Notes under the pieces: generated by a model
The model's database searches: none
Seen by the model: the letters and a program-made list of their open reading frames with translations, nothing else
What the model was told of the DNA's origin: nothing
Made by a program: the position numbers and the translations under genes
NCBI RefSeq assembly: GCF_024347335.1
Contig: NZ_AP025464.1
Location: forward strand, 1,736,001 to 1,800,000
Source of the DNA: Vibrio celticus
Lineage (GTDB): Bacteria; Pseudomonadota; Gammaproteobacteria; Enterobacterales; Vibrionaceae
DNA: 64,000 nucleotides
Direction: 5' to 3'
Shown: piece after piece, positions 1 to 8,118 of the stretch
Numbering within the stretch: position 1 is the stretch's first letter
How the letters are laid out: each line of letters opens with the position of its first letter

Positions 1-519
1 TTGCCACTCATGCCTCTTTGAATCATATTGCCCCCCTGCAACAATGACATGGAGGTGAGGGTGTAACTCTCTTTTTCGACTGTGTGTATGAAGGACAATG
101 GTAAACCCTAGTTCACCTTTTGATTGCCGACGAGCAAAGTCTTTCAATGTTGAGGACGCAGCAGTGAACATCGCTTGATAAAGAGCCTTTGGATTTCGAC
201 GAGCCAAAGACCTAAGCTCATAAGGCACAGTAAACGTCACCATATAATAGTGAGTGGGTAACAGTTTTCGCTTCTGTCTTTCAAGCCAACCTGATGTGGT
301 ACTGTGCTGGCATTGGGGGCAATGCCGATTACCACACGATAAGGCCAGTCTGTCATCATGATGACAGTGTGAGCAATACCATTGTGATAACCCTTGCTTC
401 TCAGTCTTGCAGCGTAACATCGCTGCAATCGCCTTTCTGGTGTCAGTGCTAAAACGATAGCCGTATTTATACTCAAGTTGATTCTTGTATTGGCGAAGTA
501 ACTCAATAAAAGTGCTCAT
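1..519 (-). CDS. IS91 family transposase, N-terminal part (cut by window edge)
   Basis: This reading frame starts with ATG at 519 (MSTFIELLRQ) and stays open to base 1, giving 173 residues. It has the IS91 N-terminal zinc-binding region (cysteines and histidines in the run CSHCHHDDRLALSCGNRHCP) and then the HUH-region motif HPHLHVIV, which binds the metal for single-strand cleavage in rolling-circle transposition. The catalytic tyrosine lies outside the window. The ATG overlaps the stop of the upstream recombinase as ATGA, so the two genes are probably translationally coupled. No frameshift is seen in the visible part. Confidence 0.88.
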   Translation of the reverse strand, partial: MSTFIELLRQYKNQLEYKYGYRFSTDTRKAIAAMLRCKTEKQGLSQWYCSHCHHDDRLALSCGNRHCPQCQHSTTSGWLERQKRKLLPTHYYMVTFTVPYELRSLARRNPKALYQAMFTAASSTLKDFARRQSKGELGFTIVLHTHSRKRELHPHLHVIVAGGQYDSKRHEWQ

Positions 520-1406
520 ACATTCAGCTCCCAATCGAGGCGAAGCTTATCGGCCAACTGGTTGAGTGCCTGATTCGCATCGTGCAATTTCAATTGAGTC
601 ATTTGTGTGTAGCGAGCGGTGGTATTTAGGCTGCTATGGCCCAGTAGTATTTGCAGCGAACGCAGATCTAACCCTTGCTCTAGAAGGTGTGTCGCAAAGC
701 AGTGACGTAAAGAGTGAGGTGTAATTCGTTTGTAGATACCACATTCGTTGATGACCTTCTTTAGTGCTTTTTGAGCACCTTGATCGTTAGGGCTAACATC
801 ACAGCACTTCCCTTTACTTGGGAAAAGAAGATTAGGGTGTCGATGGGTGCACCAGTAGCGACGAAGCGCATGCAGGGTTCGATTTGGGATTGGAACCAGC
901 CTATCTTTACCTCCCTTAGCATGACGAATATGGACTCGCATGGTATGGCTATCAATATCAGGAATAGTAATGTGAAGCGCTTCATTGATTCTTAGCCCCA
1001 TTGTATAAATGGTGAGAAACAGCACTTTGTAGCGGGTCTCTCGAGTCGCGTTGATGACTTGAGCGACTTGCTCTGGGGATATGATATTAGGGAGCCGCTT
1101 TACTTTAGGTGGCTTAACAATACCTATCCATTCCCATTGTTTATCCAGCGTATGTTTATAGAAGAATTGAAGCCCACAGCGGTCAAGCTTAATGGTACTC
1201 CATGAGACTTGTCCTATAAGTTGACTGAAGTATCGTCGTAAATCTTCAATCGTTAGCGTGTCAGGGCAGCGGTCAAAGTACTGTGTTATTCGTCTAACTG
1301 CGAGTGAGTAAGCTTGGATCGTTTTTGGACGTTTTCCTTGAAGCTTTAATTGAGTAAGGTGTTGTTGATGTAGATCGTCGAAACGTAGTTGTTCGGAAGG
1401 CGTCAT
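516..1406 (-). CDS. Tyrosine recombinase/integrase of the IS91-type element
   Basis: A 296-residue site-specific recombinase. An N-terminal SAM-like DNA-binding domain (about residues 10-95) is followed by the catalytic domain, in which the conserved R (GLRINEAL), K (HAKGGKDR), HxxR (HSLRHCFATHL), H (LGHSSLNTTARYTQ) and Y are all present. The enzyme therefore looks active. It is translated just before the HUH transposase with a four-base overlap, so it is more likely an accessory recombinase of this IS91 element than a phage or integron integrase. No attC sites or cassette array are visible beside it. Confidence 0.88.
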   Translation of the reverse strand: MTPSEQLRFDDLHQQHLTQLKLQGKRPKTIQAYSLAVRRITQYFDRCPDTLTIEDLRRYFSQLIGQVSWSTIKLDRCGLQFFYKHTLDKQWEWIGIVKPPKVKRLPNIISPEQVAQVINATRETRYKVLFLTIYTMGLRINEALHITIPDIDSHTMRVHIRHAKGGKDRLVPIPNRTLHALRRYWCTHRHPNLLFPSKGKCCDVSPNDQGAQKALKKVINECGIYKRITPHSLRHCFATHLLEQGLDLRSLQILLGHSSLNTTARYTQMTQLKLHDANQALNQLADKLRLDWELNV

Positions 1407-1425
1407 AATATACTCTCCAGTAAAG

Positions 1426-1444
1426 CACCATCGATATGATGGTG
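1426..1444. repeat. Short perfect hairpin at the IS91 outer junction
   Basis: CACCATC and GATGGTG pair perfectly around the loop GATAT. It lies 20 bases outside the recombinase start, where the element should end. Subterminal hairpins are known at IS91-family ends, but this one could also belong to the interrupted host gene. Confidence 0.4.
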
Positions 1445-1815
1445 GTACTAAAGAGTATGGTTATCAGAAGAGTATCTTTTCTGCCGCAGAGCGGCTTCGT
1501 TCAACGCCAGTTTATCCAGGGAAAGTATTCACGGCAGAGGTTGAAGGTATTATTGAAGCAACCGGCGAAGCGCAAAGTAACTTGCTTGGCTTTGACCAGA
1601 ATGTTCGCTCTACGACAGGCAAGAACCTACAAAACAAACATCACTTTGTTAGGTTGAAAGTCTTTGAACCTGAAGGCTATAGCGTACCAGTCGGCTCGGT
1701 TGGTTTAGCTTGGATTAGCGGAGAAAAGCCAACAGAGCTTATGGCGTTTCTTGATGTAATACGTGGAATCATTTTACGTATGAAGTCGCAGCTCTATTAC
1801 TTCTACTCTTTCTAG
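1435..1815 (+). pseudogene. HlyD/YibH-type membrane fusion protein, 3' remnant
   Basis: One open frame without a start reads through to the TAG at 1813-1815. It contains TPVYPGKVFTAEVEGIIEA, then VRLKVFEPEGYSVPVGSVG and ends near LRMKSQLYYFYSF. The layout matches the C-terminal beta-barrel and tail of the intact HlyD-family protein encoded at 27619-28749 (GKIFKGRIDEVIPAIGES, LPMGTAVEV, IRMKSWQNYLYLDH). About two thirds of such a protein is missing on the left, where the IS91-type element begins, so insertion or one-ended transposition probably removed it. No functional product is expected. Confidence 0.7.
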
Positions 1816-1877
1816 AGCTAGAGCTAGAGCTAGAGCTAGAGCTAGAGCTAGAGCTAGAGCTAGAGCTAGAGCTAGAA
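1812..1877 (+). repeat. Hexanucleotide tandem repeat (CTAGAG)x10 plus one variant
   Basis: Ten perfect copies of CTAGAG run from 1812 to 1871, followed by CTAGAA and CCAGAG. The first copy contains the TAG stop of the HlyD remnant, so the array lies in its 3' untranslated region, before a terminator hairpin. A six-base unit does not change reading frame when it gains or loses copies. The array is likely to vary in length between strains by slippage. Confidence 0.95.
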
Positions 1878-1931
1878 CCAGAGTTAATTCGGTTATTTAA
1901 TTCCGAATTATTCAAAATAAGATTATTAATG

Positions 1932-1966
1932 AAATTACGGACCACAGTCGTGGTCTGTAATTTTAA
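1932..1966 (+). terminator. Rho-independent terminator of the truncated HlyD gene
   Basis: A 14-bp stem (AAATTACGGACCAC with GTGGTCTGTAATTT, one G.T pair) around AGTC is followed by a short T run. It separates the remnant and its repeat from the OmpA lipoprotein gene. Confidence 0.75.
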
Positions 1967-2024
1967 TATGTTTGCTATTCAGTGAATATTTAATCGAAAG
2001 TCTAAATTTAACTGGAATATATTT

Positions 2025-2720
2025 ATGCTATTCATATCTTCTGAAATAAAAAGATGCATTAAACCTATTATCTCTCTGTTGCTATTAACGAGCTTGGTGG
2101 GCTGTCAGGCGACTCAACGTCAGGACGCAACGACTGGTGAGATGGAAACGAATTCCACAACAAAAGGGGCTGCGATTGGTTCTTTGTCTGGTGCTGCGAT
2201 TGGTCTCCTGTCTGGAGATAATTCAAAAGAACGGAAAAAGAGAGCGTTAATTGGGGCAACGGCTGGCGGTCTCATCGGTGGGGGAGTCGGCTACTCACTG
2301 GATAAACAAGAGGAAGCTTTGCGTCAGGAGTTGCTAGATTCAGGCGTTCAAGTAAAGCGTGTTGGTGAAAATGAGTTAGTGTTGGTGATGGAAAACGGCA
2401 TTGGTTTTCGCTCTGGTGAATACCTACTTGAAGCGACGGTATACAATTCATTGAATGGTGTTGCGAGAATATTGGTCGAGTACCCAGATTCGTATTTGCA
2501 GATCAACGGCTATACTGACAGTACTGGCAATGATGCTTCTAATCAGCAGTTGTCTGAGAAACGTGCTGATTCAGTAAAAGCTTACTTAGTGAATCAAAAA
2601 GTGAAAGGTGGACGAATCAGTACCAGCGGCCTTGGTGAACGTTACCCTATTTGTGACAATGCAACCGAAGACGGAAGAGCCTGCAATCGCCGTGTCGAGA
2701 TCAGTATCCAAGCCATCTAG
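2025..2720 (+). CDS. OmpA-family outer-membrane lipoprotein (YiaD-like)
   Basis: A 231-residue lipoprotein. The leader ends in the lipobox LVGC (Cys at about 27). Next comes a glycine-zipper region (residues 48-85, GAAIGSLSGAAIG and GATAGGLIGGGVGY), then a C-terminal OmpA-like peptidoglycan-binding domain with the conserved NGYTDSTGNDASNQQLSEKRA and NRRVEI motifs. It should sit in the outer membrane and hold the cell wall non-covalently. The ATG at 2025 follows a weak GGAAT ribosome site. It is a single-gene unit between two terminators. The family is common in Vibrio; the specific role here is unknown. Confidence 0.88.
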   Translation: MLFISSEIKRCIKPIISLLLLTSLVGCQATQRQDATTGEMETNSTTKGAAIGSLSGAAIGLLSGDNSKERKKRALIGATAGGLIGGGVGYSLDKQEEALRQELLDSGVQVKRVGENELVLVMENGIGFRSGEYLLEATVYNSLNGVARILVEYPDSYLQINGYTDSTGNDASNQQLSEKRADSVKAYLVNQKVKGGRISTSGLGERYPICDNATEDGRACNRRVEISIQAI

Positions 2721-2740
2721 CGAGGTGATGCAATCTTTCT

Positions 2741-2778
2741 CATCCGCAAGTAGAGACATTTTGCGGATGTTCTATTTT
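2741..2778. terminator. Terminator between the OmpA lipoprotein and araC-type genes
   Basis: CATCCGCAA pairs with TTGCGGATG and is followed by a T-rich stretch (TTCTATTTTATT) on the plus strand. It ends the lipoprotein transcript and runs into the stop of the convergent regulator. Confidence 0.7.
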
Positions 2779-3784
2779 ATTCTAATGACTTGAGGTATTG
2801 CTTTGGTGTCATGCCTCGATGTTTCTTAAACATATGTGTAAAACTGTCTAGGTGGCTATATCCCAATTTGTGGGCAACTTCGTCGACAGGCATTGATTGG
2901 CTTAGCATCTTGACGGCTTTATTACTCAAGACAAAACCACACATTTCGGTGAAGTTATGGCCATACTTGTGGAATCTGCGTTGAAATGTTTGTGTAGATA
3001 GACCAAATAATTTCGATACTCTTTCGAGCGTCGGTAATCCAAAGTGACATGAGTAATTGATGGCCTCATAAACCAATTTAGTATCATCGCTTGGATCGGG
3101 CATATCTAAGCATCGATCCAAGTCCTCAAAATTTAAAGAAAAGGTTTGTTTGGTATCTTGATTTTCAGCCAGATTTGCCAAGCGTAAGTTGGAATGAAAC
3201 CAGATCTCTGTTTGATGATGATTCCATGTTACGTCACAGCCAAAATAGTCTCGATATAGGTTCTCATCCGCACGCTCCCCAGAAAGTAATACGCGCATCG
3301 GAGCGAAATCTACCCCAAGGTATTTCTTCAATATCTTTAACATCAAAACAGCGACTCTAATACTGTCATGAACGTCTAAGTGTTCCGTATCATACTGATT
3401 GTTGTAAGTCCACTTGATGATAGACCCCGCAGGTGCAGCAACCCAAAAAGCACCGGATTGAATACACCCCATGCCGTAATTTACCTTTCTTATCGTCGAC
3501 ATTAAGTCATGACCAGAGAACATCCATTGGCCTAATCCGCCCAAGTCTTCGACCCGGAAATGGCGCACAGCCTCGAGCATAAAGTTTGGATTTTTTGTAT
3601 AGCATTCGAGTTCTTCATAAAGCTGAAATACCTCAGAAATGGGCAACAGGTTCATTGTGTGATTAAACGCGGATTGGGGAATTGTCTGTGGGGAGATTGG
3701 ATCTGAATAATATTGATTACATACGTTGTAATACAAATTCATCAGGCTATTTACCCTTATAAAGTAAGTTGTGTTGATAGTCAT
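2777..3784 (-). CDS. AraC-family transcriptional regulator
   Basis: A 335-residue regulator with an N-terminal AraC-type ligand-binding region (about 15-200, related to the arabinose-binding domain family seen in OruR/ArgR-like activators) and a C-terminal double helix-turn-helix (about 235-330). The latter contains TQTFQRRFHKYG and MLSQSMPVDEVAHKLGYSHLDSFTHMFKKHRGMTPKQY, quoted here as separate family hallmarks within that span. I chose the ATG at 3784 over a TTG four codons upstream because it is better spaced from the purine-rich GGTTTGG. It is divergent from the hydrolase-sulfatase-porin genes and is probably their activator, with an aromatic or sulfated compound as possible ligand; that is inference. 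Confidence 0.85.
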   Translation of the reverse strand: MTINTTYFIRVNSLMNLYYNVCNQYYSDPISPQTIPQSAFNHTMNLLPISEVFQLYEELECYTKNPNFMLEAVRHFRVEDLGGLGQWMFSGHDLMSTIRKVNYGMGCIQSGAFWVAAPAGSIIKWTYNNQYDTEHLDVHDSIRVAVLMLKILKKYLGVDFAPMRVLLSGERADENLYRDYFGCDVTWNHHQTEIWFHSNLRLANLAENQDTKQTFSLNFEDLDRCLDMPDPSDDTKLVYEAINYSCHFGLPTLERVSKLFGLSTQTFQRRFHKYGHNFTEMCGFVLSNKAVKMLSQSMPVDEVAHKLGYSHLDSFTHMFKKHRGMTPKQYLKSLE

Positions 3785-4069
3785 TGATCCATCCAAACCT
3801 CTGTGAATTAGGTCATAAACATAGCATAAATGACGTAATTTAACGAGTTTTAACAGACCCCAACGATGTTAGTTAACATCAAATATATCGGTAAAGTAGT
3901 GGCGATAATATTAGTAATAATGGTGTTAACTACAATTGTTGATAGCTGTAAATACTGAGTTTAGTAAACCCCAATACTATTTTTTGAGAACCATAAATAA
4001 ATTGGATGGAAATTTTTAATCATGGTTTCAGCGTCTTTTAACTTCAGAGAATTAAATAGAGATTAATTA
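3785..4069. promoter_or_regulatory. Divergent control region of the AraC regulator and sulfatase genes
   Basis: This 285-bp AT-rich stretch holds no gene. It contains the inverted repeat GATGTTA-GT-TAACATC at 3865-3880, a reasonable operator candidate for a dimeric regulator. No confident -35/-10 pair could be assigned by eye. Confidence 0.45.
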
Positions 4070-5044
4070 ATGACACATACTCCTAAGATAGAAAAAATTA
4101 GCGTGTTTGATCGTATTAACGCATCGGCACTGATGTTATTGACTTCTGAATATAAAAGCTTGGAGCAGTTGCGAAGAAAAAACGACTATCCAATGTTCCC
4201 AACATTTGAAACGACACCATCCATGCCAATAAAGCGAACCAAGATAAATGGTGTCGATATACGATACGCACATTCTGAAGCGATTGGTAAACCGACTCTT
4301 GTGATGCTTTCCCCTTTTCCTCAAAGCATTCTTGCGTATGCCCCTATTTGGACAGGGTTGGCTGAATACTACAACCTATATGCCTACGATATGCCAGGAT
4401 TCGGCGGCAGTACTGGCGGGTTTGAATATATGTCTTTCAAGGCTCAAGGTGACTTTTTAAAAGATTTCTTGAATCATTTTGATATTCAATCACCACACTT
4501 ATTAGGGCCTGATGTTGGTATGCCGGCGATCGTTTATTACACGGGCACTTATGACAACGATGTAAAAAGCCTATTGATAGGTGATGGTCCAGCGATTGAC
4601 CCTTCGTCAAATGCAAGTGCCATTCGCAAAATGGTCGGCTCATCATTTTGGCGCACTGTCTTTAAAGTGACAGGATCTGGGTCTTTAATTCAAGGCTGTA
4701 TCAAGGTTTGTTATACAAACTATCGCCCTAATGAAGAAGAGGTTTCGGACTATATCGCATCGTATCGCAATCGAATGCCCGCCGTAATGCAATGGTTCAA
4801 AGATTACCCAAAAAGTTTAACAACGGTTGATCCACTTCTCGAGAGAATTGAGTTACCTACTCAAATATTTTGGGGAGAAAACGACGCCATTCTCTATGTC
4901 GAGAATGGGGAACGTCTCGTTGAACGCATGCCGAATGCTGAATTAACAGTGTTTAAAGACAGTGGCCATTTTTGTTATCAAGACAGTCATAAAGAATTCG
5001 AATACATGGTAATTGATTGGATTACTAAGCAAGAGGAAAAATAA
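4070..5044 (+). CDS. Alpha/beta hydrolase with Asp nucleophile (epoxide hydrolase/dehalogenase type)
   Basis: A 324-residue cytoplasmic alpha/beta-hydrolase. The nucleophile elbow reads LLGPDVGMPA, so Asp148 stands where serine hydrolases have Ser; Asp there is typical of epoxide hydrolases and haloalkane or haloacid dehalogenases. The oxyanion segment LSPFPQS lies where HGxP would be, the acid is probably Asp in WGENDAIL and the base His in DSGHFCYQ. A cap domain fits about residues 165-240. No signal peptide is seen. It is the first gene of a unit with an arylsulfatase and an outer-membrane channel, 55 bp before the sulfatase. The substrate is unknown. Confidence 0.78.
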   Translation: MTHTPKIEKISVFDRINASALMLLTSEYKSLEQLRRKNDYPMFPTFETTPSMPIKRTKINGVDIRYAHSEAIGKPTLVMLSPFPQSILAYAPIWTGLAEYYNLYAYDMPGFGGSTGGFEYMSFKAQGDFLKDFLNHFDIQSPHLLGPDVGMPAIVYYTGTYDNDVKSLLIGDGPAIDPSSNASAIRKMVGSSFWRTVFKVTGSGSLIQGCIKVCYTNYRPNEEEVSDYIASYRNRMPAVMQWFKDYPKSLTTVDPLLERIELPTQIFWGENDAILYVENGERLVERMPNAELTVFKDSGHFCYQDSHKEFEYMVIDWITKQEEK

Positions 5045-5099
5045 GTGGTTATTGAGACCAGTAAACAGAAATTGAATAAGAGGCTCAGGTTATTTTGAT

Positions 5100-6902
5100 A
5101 TGAACAAAGAAAGAAAATATCGGGTGTTCAGTAGCTTACTGATGAGTTTCACTTTGATGTACGCTCATACCTCGTTGGCACAAGAAAAACAGCCGAACGT
5201 TTTAATCATCACCGCTGATGACATGGGCTTTTCAGATGTTGGTGCATTTGGTAGTGAAATTCAAACGCCAACAATCGATTCTATCGCGAACGAAGGGCTA
5301 CGTTTTAACAACTATTACACCAATCCTTTATGTACCCCAACCCGAACTTCGCTAATGTCTGGCGTTGATCATCACCGTGCGGGCGCCGGTACTATGGGTC
5401 TATTCACTGCACCAAACCAAAAGGGCAAACCTGGGTATGAGGGTTTCCTTCGAGAAGAATTTGTCACCCTAGGTGATCTTATGAAGGAAGCGGGTTATAC
5501 GACGTTTGTTAGTGGCAAATGGGATCTGGGGCGTTTTCCTAATTTGATTCCAAGAGCGAGAGGTTTTGATCGTGATTTCGTTATGCTGGATGATCATGGT
5601 AGCCACTACAGTATGTTAGCGATGTGGGAAGAGGCACCAAAGCTACAATTTACTGAAGACGGAAAGTACCTTAAAGAGCTGCCAGATAACTATTACTCGA
5701 GTAAGACTTACACCGATAAAATGCTGTCTTTCATGAAAGATAATAAAGCAAAGGATGACAAGCCTTTCTTTGCTTTCCTCTCTTACCAAGCGCCTCATGA
5801 TCCTTTGCATGTCGATGAACCGTGGAGAAGCATGTATCAAGGGCAGTATGACAAAGGTTGGTCTGCAGTACGATTAGCTCGTTATAACAAGCAAAAAGAG
5901 CTGGGTATTATTCCTGAGTTTACTGAACTTGCGGAGCGATATTGGTTCGTGCCGGATAGTGAGATGCTCGCACCAATTGTCAGAGCGGCACTAGGAAGAG
6001 AAATGGAGCTTTATGCTGGCTTGATGACCAACATGGATCATCATCTTAACCGTGTAATACAGTACTTGAAGGACAGTGGCGAATATGACAATACCATGAT
6101 TTTGTTCTTTGGAGACAACGGCCCTGAGGGCAACGGCACTTTTGACAGAATCACGACGTTTGGAACGAAAAATTACATTTTCAAAGCAAGAAACTGGTCT
6201 GATCAAGGTGATATTCGTTTGCAAGGCACAGAGAATAACTATACCGAGCTCGATCCCGGTTGGGCGCAAGTTTCGGCTGCACCATTCTTTGGACATAAAG
6301 ACTTTGCCTTGGAAGGTGGAATTCGTAATGCACTGATTGTTAAACCGGCGAAAGATAGCCCGCATAAGCCCGGAAGTATTCGTAATGATTTTATGCATGT
6401 TCAAGACATTTTCTTGACCTTAGCTGAAATGACCAATCAAGATTTCCCCAATGGATACACTCAGGCTAAATCTTGGCTTGAGATGTTAAATGATCCTGAG
6501 GCAACGGTTCGAACGGGAGAGGATTGGTTTGGTTGGGAGAGTGGTAACTCACGAGCATTACGTCGCGGCGAGTGGAAAATCTCTAATAATATTAAGCCTT
6601 GGGGTAATGAGCAGTGGCAACTGTATAACATTGAGAAAGATCTCTCTGAACGTTACGACCTAGCTGATAAGCATCCAGAGATATTGAATGAACTCGTCTC
6701 AATTTATGAAAACGAATATGTGCCAAAGAACAATGTCATTCTTGGCAGCCGAAATTTCCATGAAAGTGATTGGTGGGATGGGCCTCTTCGTTTTGAAGAG
6801 GGCAATGATGAAGGCTCAGAGTATCCGCCTGGTTTGTACAAAAAAGGATGGACGCCACCTCAAGATATGATGGCAGAACCTAAGCAAGTGGAGGAGGAAT
6901 AA
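5100..6902 (+). CDS. Secreted type I arylsulfatase
   Basis: A 600-residue sulfatase that hydrolyses sulfate esters. A signal peptide (about 1-27, cut after SLA) sends it to the periplasm. The metal-binding NVLIITADDMGFSD gives Asp40/Asp41; the activation motif LCTPTRTSLMSG gives Cys78, which must be converted to formylglycine; SGKWDLG and HDPLH add further active-site residues, and FFGDNGPEG supplies the second Asp-Asn pair. All key residues are present. The maturation enzyme is not in this window. The stop overlaps the next gene's ATG as TAATG, so the two are coupled. The substrate (aryl or alkyl sulfate, or algal) cannot be told from sequence. Confidence 0.9.
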   Translation: MNKERKYRVFSSLLMSFTLMYAHTSLAQEKQPNVLIITADDMGFSDVGAFGSEIQTPTIDSIANEGLRFNNYYTNPLCTPTRTSLMSGVDHHRAGAGTMGLFTAPNQKGKPGYEGFLREEFVTLGDLMKEAGYTTFVSGKWDLGRFPNLIPRARGFDRDFVMLDDHGSHYSMLAMWEEAPKLQFTEDGKYLKELPDNYYSSKTYTDKMLSFMKDNKAKDDKPFFAFLSYQAPHDPLHVDEPWRSMYQGQYDKGWSAVRLARYNKQKELGIIPEFTELAERYWFVPDSEMLAPIVRAALGREMELYAGLMTNMDHHLNRVIQYLKDSGEYDNTMILFFGDNGPEGNGTFDRITTFGTKNYIFKARNWSDQGDIRLQGTENNYTELDPGWAQVSAAPFFGHKDFALEGGIRNALIVKPAKDSPHKPGSIRNDFMHVQDIFLTLAEMTNQDFPNGYTQAKSWLEMLNDPEATVRTGEDWFGWESGNSRALRRGEWKISNNIKPWGNEQWQLYNIEKDLSERYDLADKHPEILNELVSIYENEYVPKNNVILGSRNFHESDWWDGPLRFEEGNDEGSEYPPGLYKKGWTPPQDMMAEPKQVEEE

Positions 6903-7987
6903 TGATGAAAGGATTCAGCATAAATTCAGATTCAGTTAATCAAATGACTAAATACCTCGTGGGTGCCGGGCTCATTGTTTCTACCAGTGCTAGTGCTTTG
7001 ACATTACCTCCAAGGTTTTATGAACGTACGTTACTAGGAGTAGAAGCGATACCTATATTAGGGATCAGCTTTGACGGAAATATTAACCCATTTGACCCTA
7101 CATTAGGTGACAACGGTAATGCTCATTTACCACAACCCGGTATTGATGACATTCATTTAGAAGGAACAATGGCGTTAGCGGGCTATTCGATTAGCTTCCC
7201 CATTAGTGACAGGTCAGCTCGTATTTCCTACTTACAACCTGTTGGCAACATGAATGTGACAGCGACGGGGCAAGTAACTAGTGGTGGGCAAACAGTATCC
7301 AATGTGCCTATTCAGTATTATTCAACTAATGGTATCGGTGACCCATTTTTTGAATTTACGATTGGGCTAATCGGTTCTCCAGCATTAGATGAGCTACCTA
7401 AAGCGATTCGTTATCAACCGGGCTTTCAAATGGACTTATTGGTCGACTTAAGCGTACCGCTTGGTGAATATGACTCGGATCAAGCGATTAACATGGGCAC
7501 GAACAGATTGTGGGGAAGAGTGGGTTTCCCGATGATGTATCAGTTAGGAGATGTGTGGGCGCCAAGTAAGCGTGCTTCGCTAGAACTCCTACCTGCTGTC
7601 ACTTGGTATGGCGATAATGACGACATGTATGGAGGCGGCTCTCAAAGCACTGATTTAGGTTACAGCCTCGGTGCTCATTTGACTTACGATTTAAGCCAAC
7701 ATGTGTGGGTTTCTTTGGACTACTCCTACGTGAAATCAGGTGATTATACCAACAGCGGTAATGTTCAAGTTTCCAACAATGGAAGCTTTGAGGGTCAGGA
7801 CTTTTCAAGCGTTGGCTTTACGGTTGCTACGGATCTTACGCGTAATTTGAATACCTCATTGGGTTATCAGACGACCATTAATGATGGTGGTGCTGGCGAA
7901 GCGCAAATGAGCACCTTCAGTTTCAACTTGGTCTATTACTGGGCAGATATTCTTGATGGGTTAGACCGGACAGGTTTTAAGTTCTAA
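6902..7987 (+). CDS. Outer-membrane channel, phenol-degradation MetA/SphA-like family
   Basis: A 361-residue protein with a leader (about 1-35, ending STSASA), beta-strand alternation throughout, and a C-terminal Phe (LDRTGFKF), the usual beta-barrel insertion signal. It resembles the MetA-pathway phenol degradation outer-membrane family, whose members are thought to admit hydrophobic or aromatic compounds. A strong GGAGGAGG site lies inside the sulfatase end, and the ATG overlaps the sulfatase stop. It probably brings in the sulfatase substrate or exports product; inference from position only. Confidence 0.75.
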   Translation: MMKGFSINSDSVNQMTKYLVGAGLIVSTSASALTLPPRFYERTLLGVEAIPILGISFDGNINPFDPTLGDNGNAHLPQPGIDDIHLEGTMALAGYSISFPISDRSARISYLQPVGNMNVTATGQVTSGGQTVSNVPIQYYSTNGIGDPFFEFTIGLIGSPALDELPKAIRYQPGFQMDLLVDLSVPLGEYDSDQAINMGTNRLWGRVGFPMMYQLGDVWAPSKRASLELLPAVTWYGDNDDMYGGGSQSTDLGYSLGAHLTYDLSQHVWVSLDYSYVKSGDYTNSGNVQVSNNGSFEGQDFSSVGFTVATDLTRNLNTSLGYQTTINDGGAGEAQMSTFSFNLVYYWADILDGLDRTGFKF

Positions 7988-8003
7988 ATATGAATTTTTA
8001 AAC

Positions 8004-8046
8004 TCAGCTTCCTACTTCCTACTTCCAGAGTGATGGGGGAAGCTGA
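8004..8046 (+). terminator. Possible terminator after the sulfatase-channel genes
   Basis: TCAGCTTCC pairs with GGAAGCTGA around a 25-base loop containing two CTACTTC copies. There is no T run, so it may be only an mRNA-end hairpin. Confidence 0.3.
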
Positions 8047-8067
8047 ACTATAGTTTGAGAGGTTTCA

Positions 8068-8118
8068 ATGTATTTTGTAAAAGTGCGTGTTGAACATGCG
8101 GGGTTAACAGAGAAAGAG
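8068..8118 (+). pseudogene. 5' stub of a gene cut by the IS5-type insertion
   Basis: An ATG with a good AGAGG ribosome site starts MYFVKVRVEHAGLTEKE, then runs into the IS terminal repeat and stops after five more codons at 8133. The 17 native residues do not look like a glutathione S-transferase start, so this is probably a different gene from the GST remnant on the other side of the element. The original function cannot be told. Confidence 0.5.

Larger units (their letters stand above)
1..1434 (-). mobile_element. IS91-type element, right part (left end outside window)
   Basis: Two leftward genes, a tyrosine recombinase followed by an HUH-type IS91 transposase, overlap by four bases and form one unit that runs off the left edge. 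This two-gene layout is known for a subgroup of IS91 elements. The outer end must lie between the recombinase start at 1406 and the point near 1435 where an HlyD-type reading frame becomes recognisable. A hairpin (7-bp arms CACCATC/GATGGTG, loop GATAT) at 1426-1444 sits at this junction. The exact end cannot be fixed without the other terminus or an empty site. Confidence 0.75.

Noticed and set aside
516..1406. Superintegron integrase
   Set aside because: The recombinase is coupled to an IS91 transposase; no attI or attC-like repeats or cassette array are seen.
1812..1877. CRISPR array
   Set aside because: Units are six bases with no spacers; it is a simple tandem repeat.
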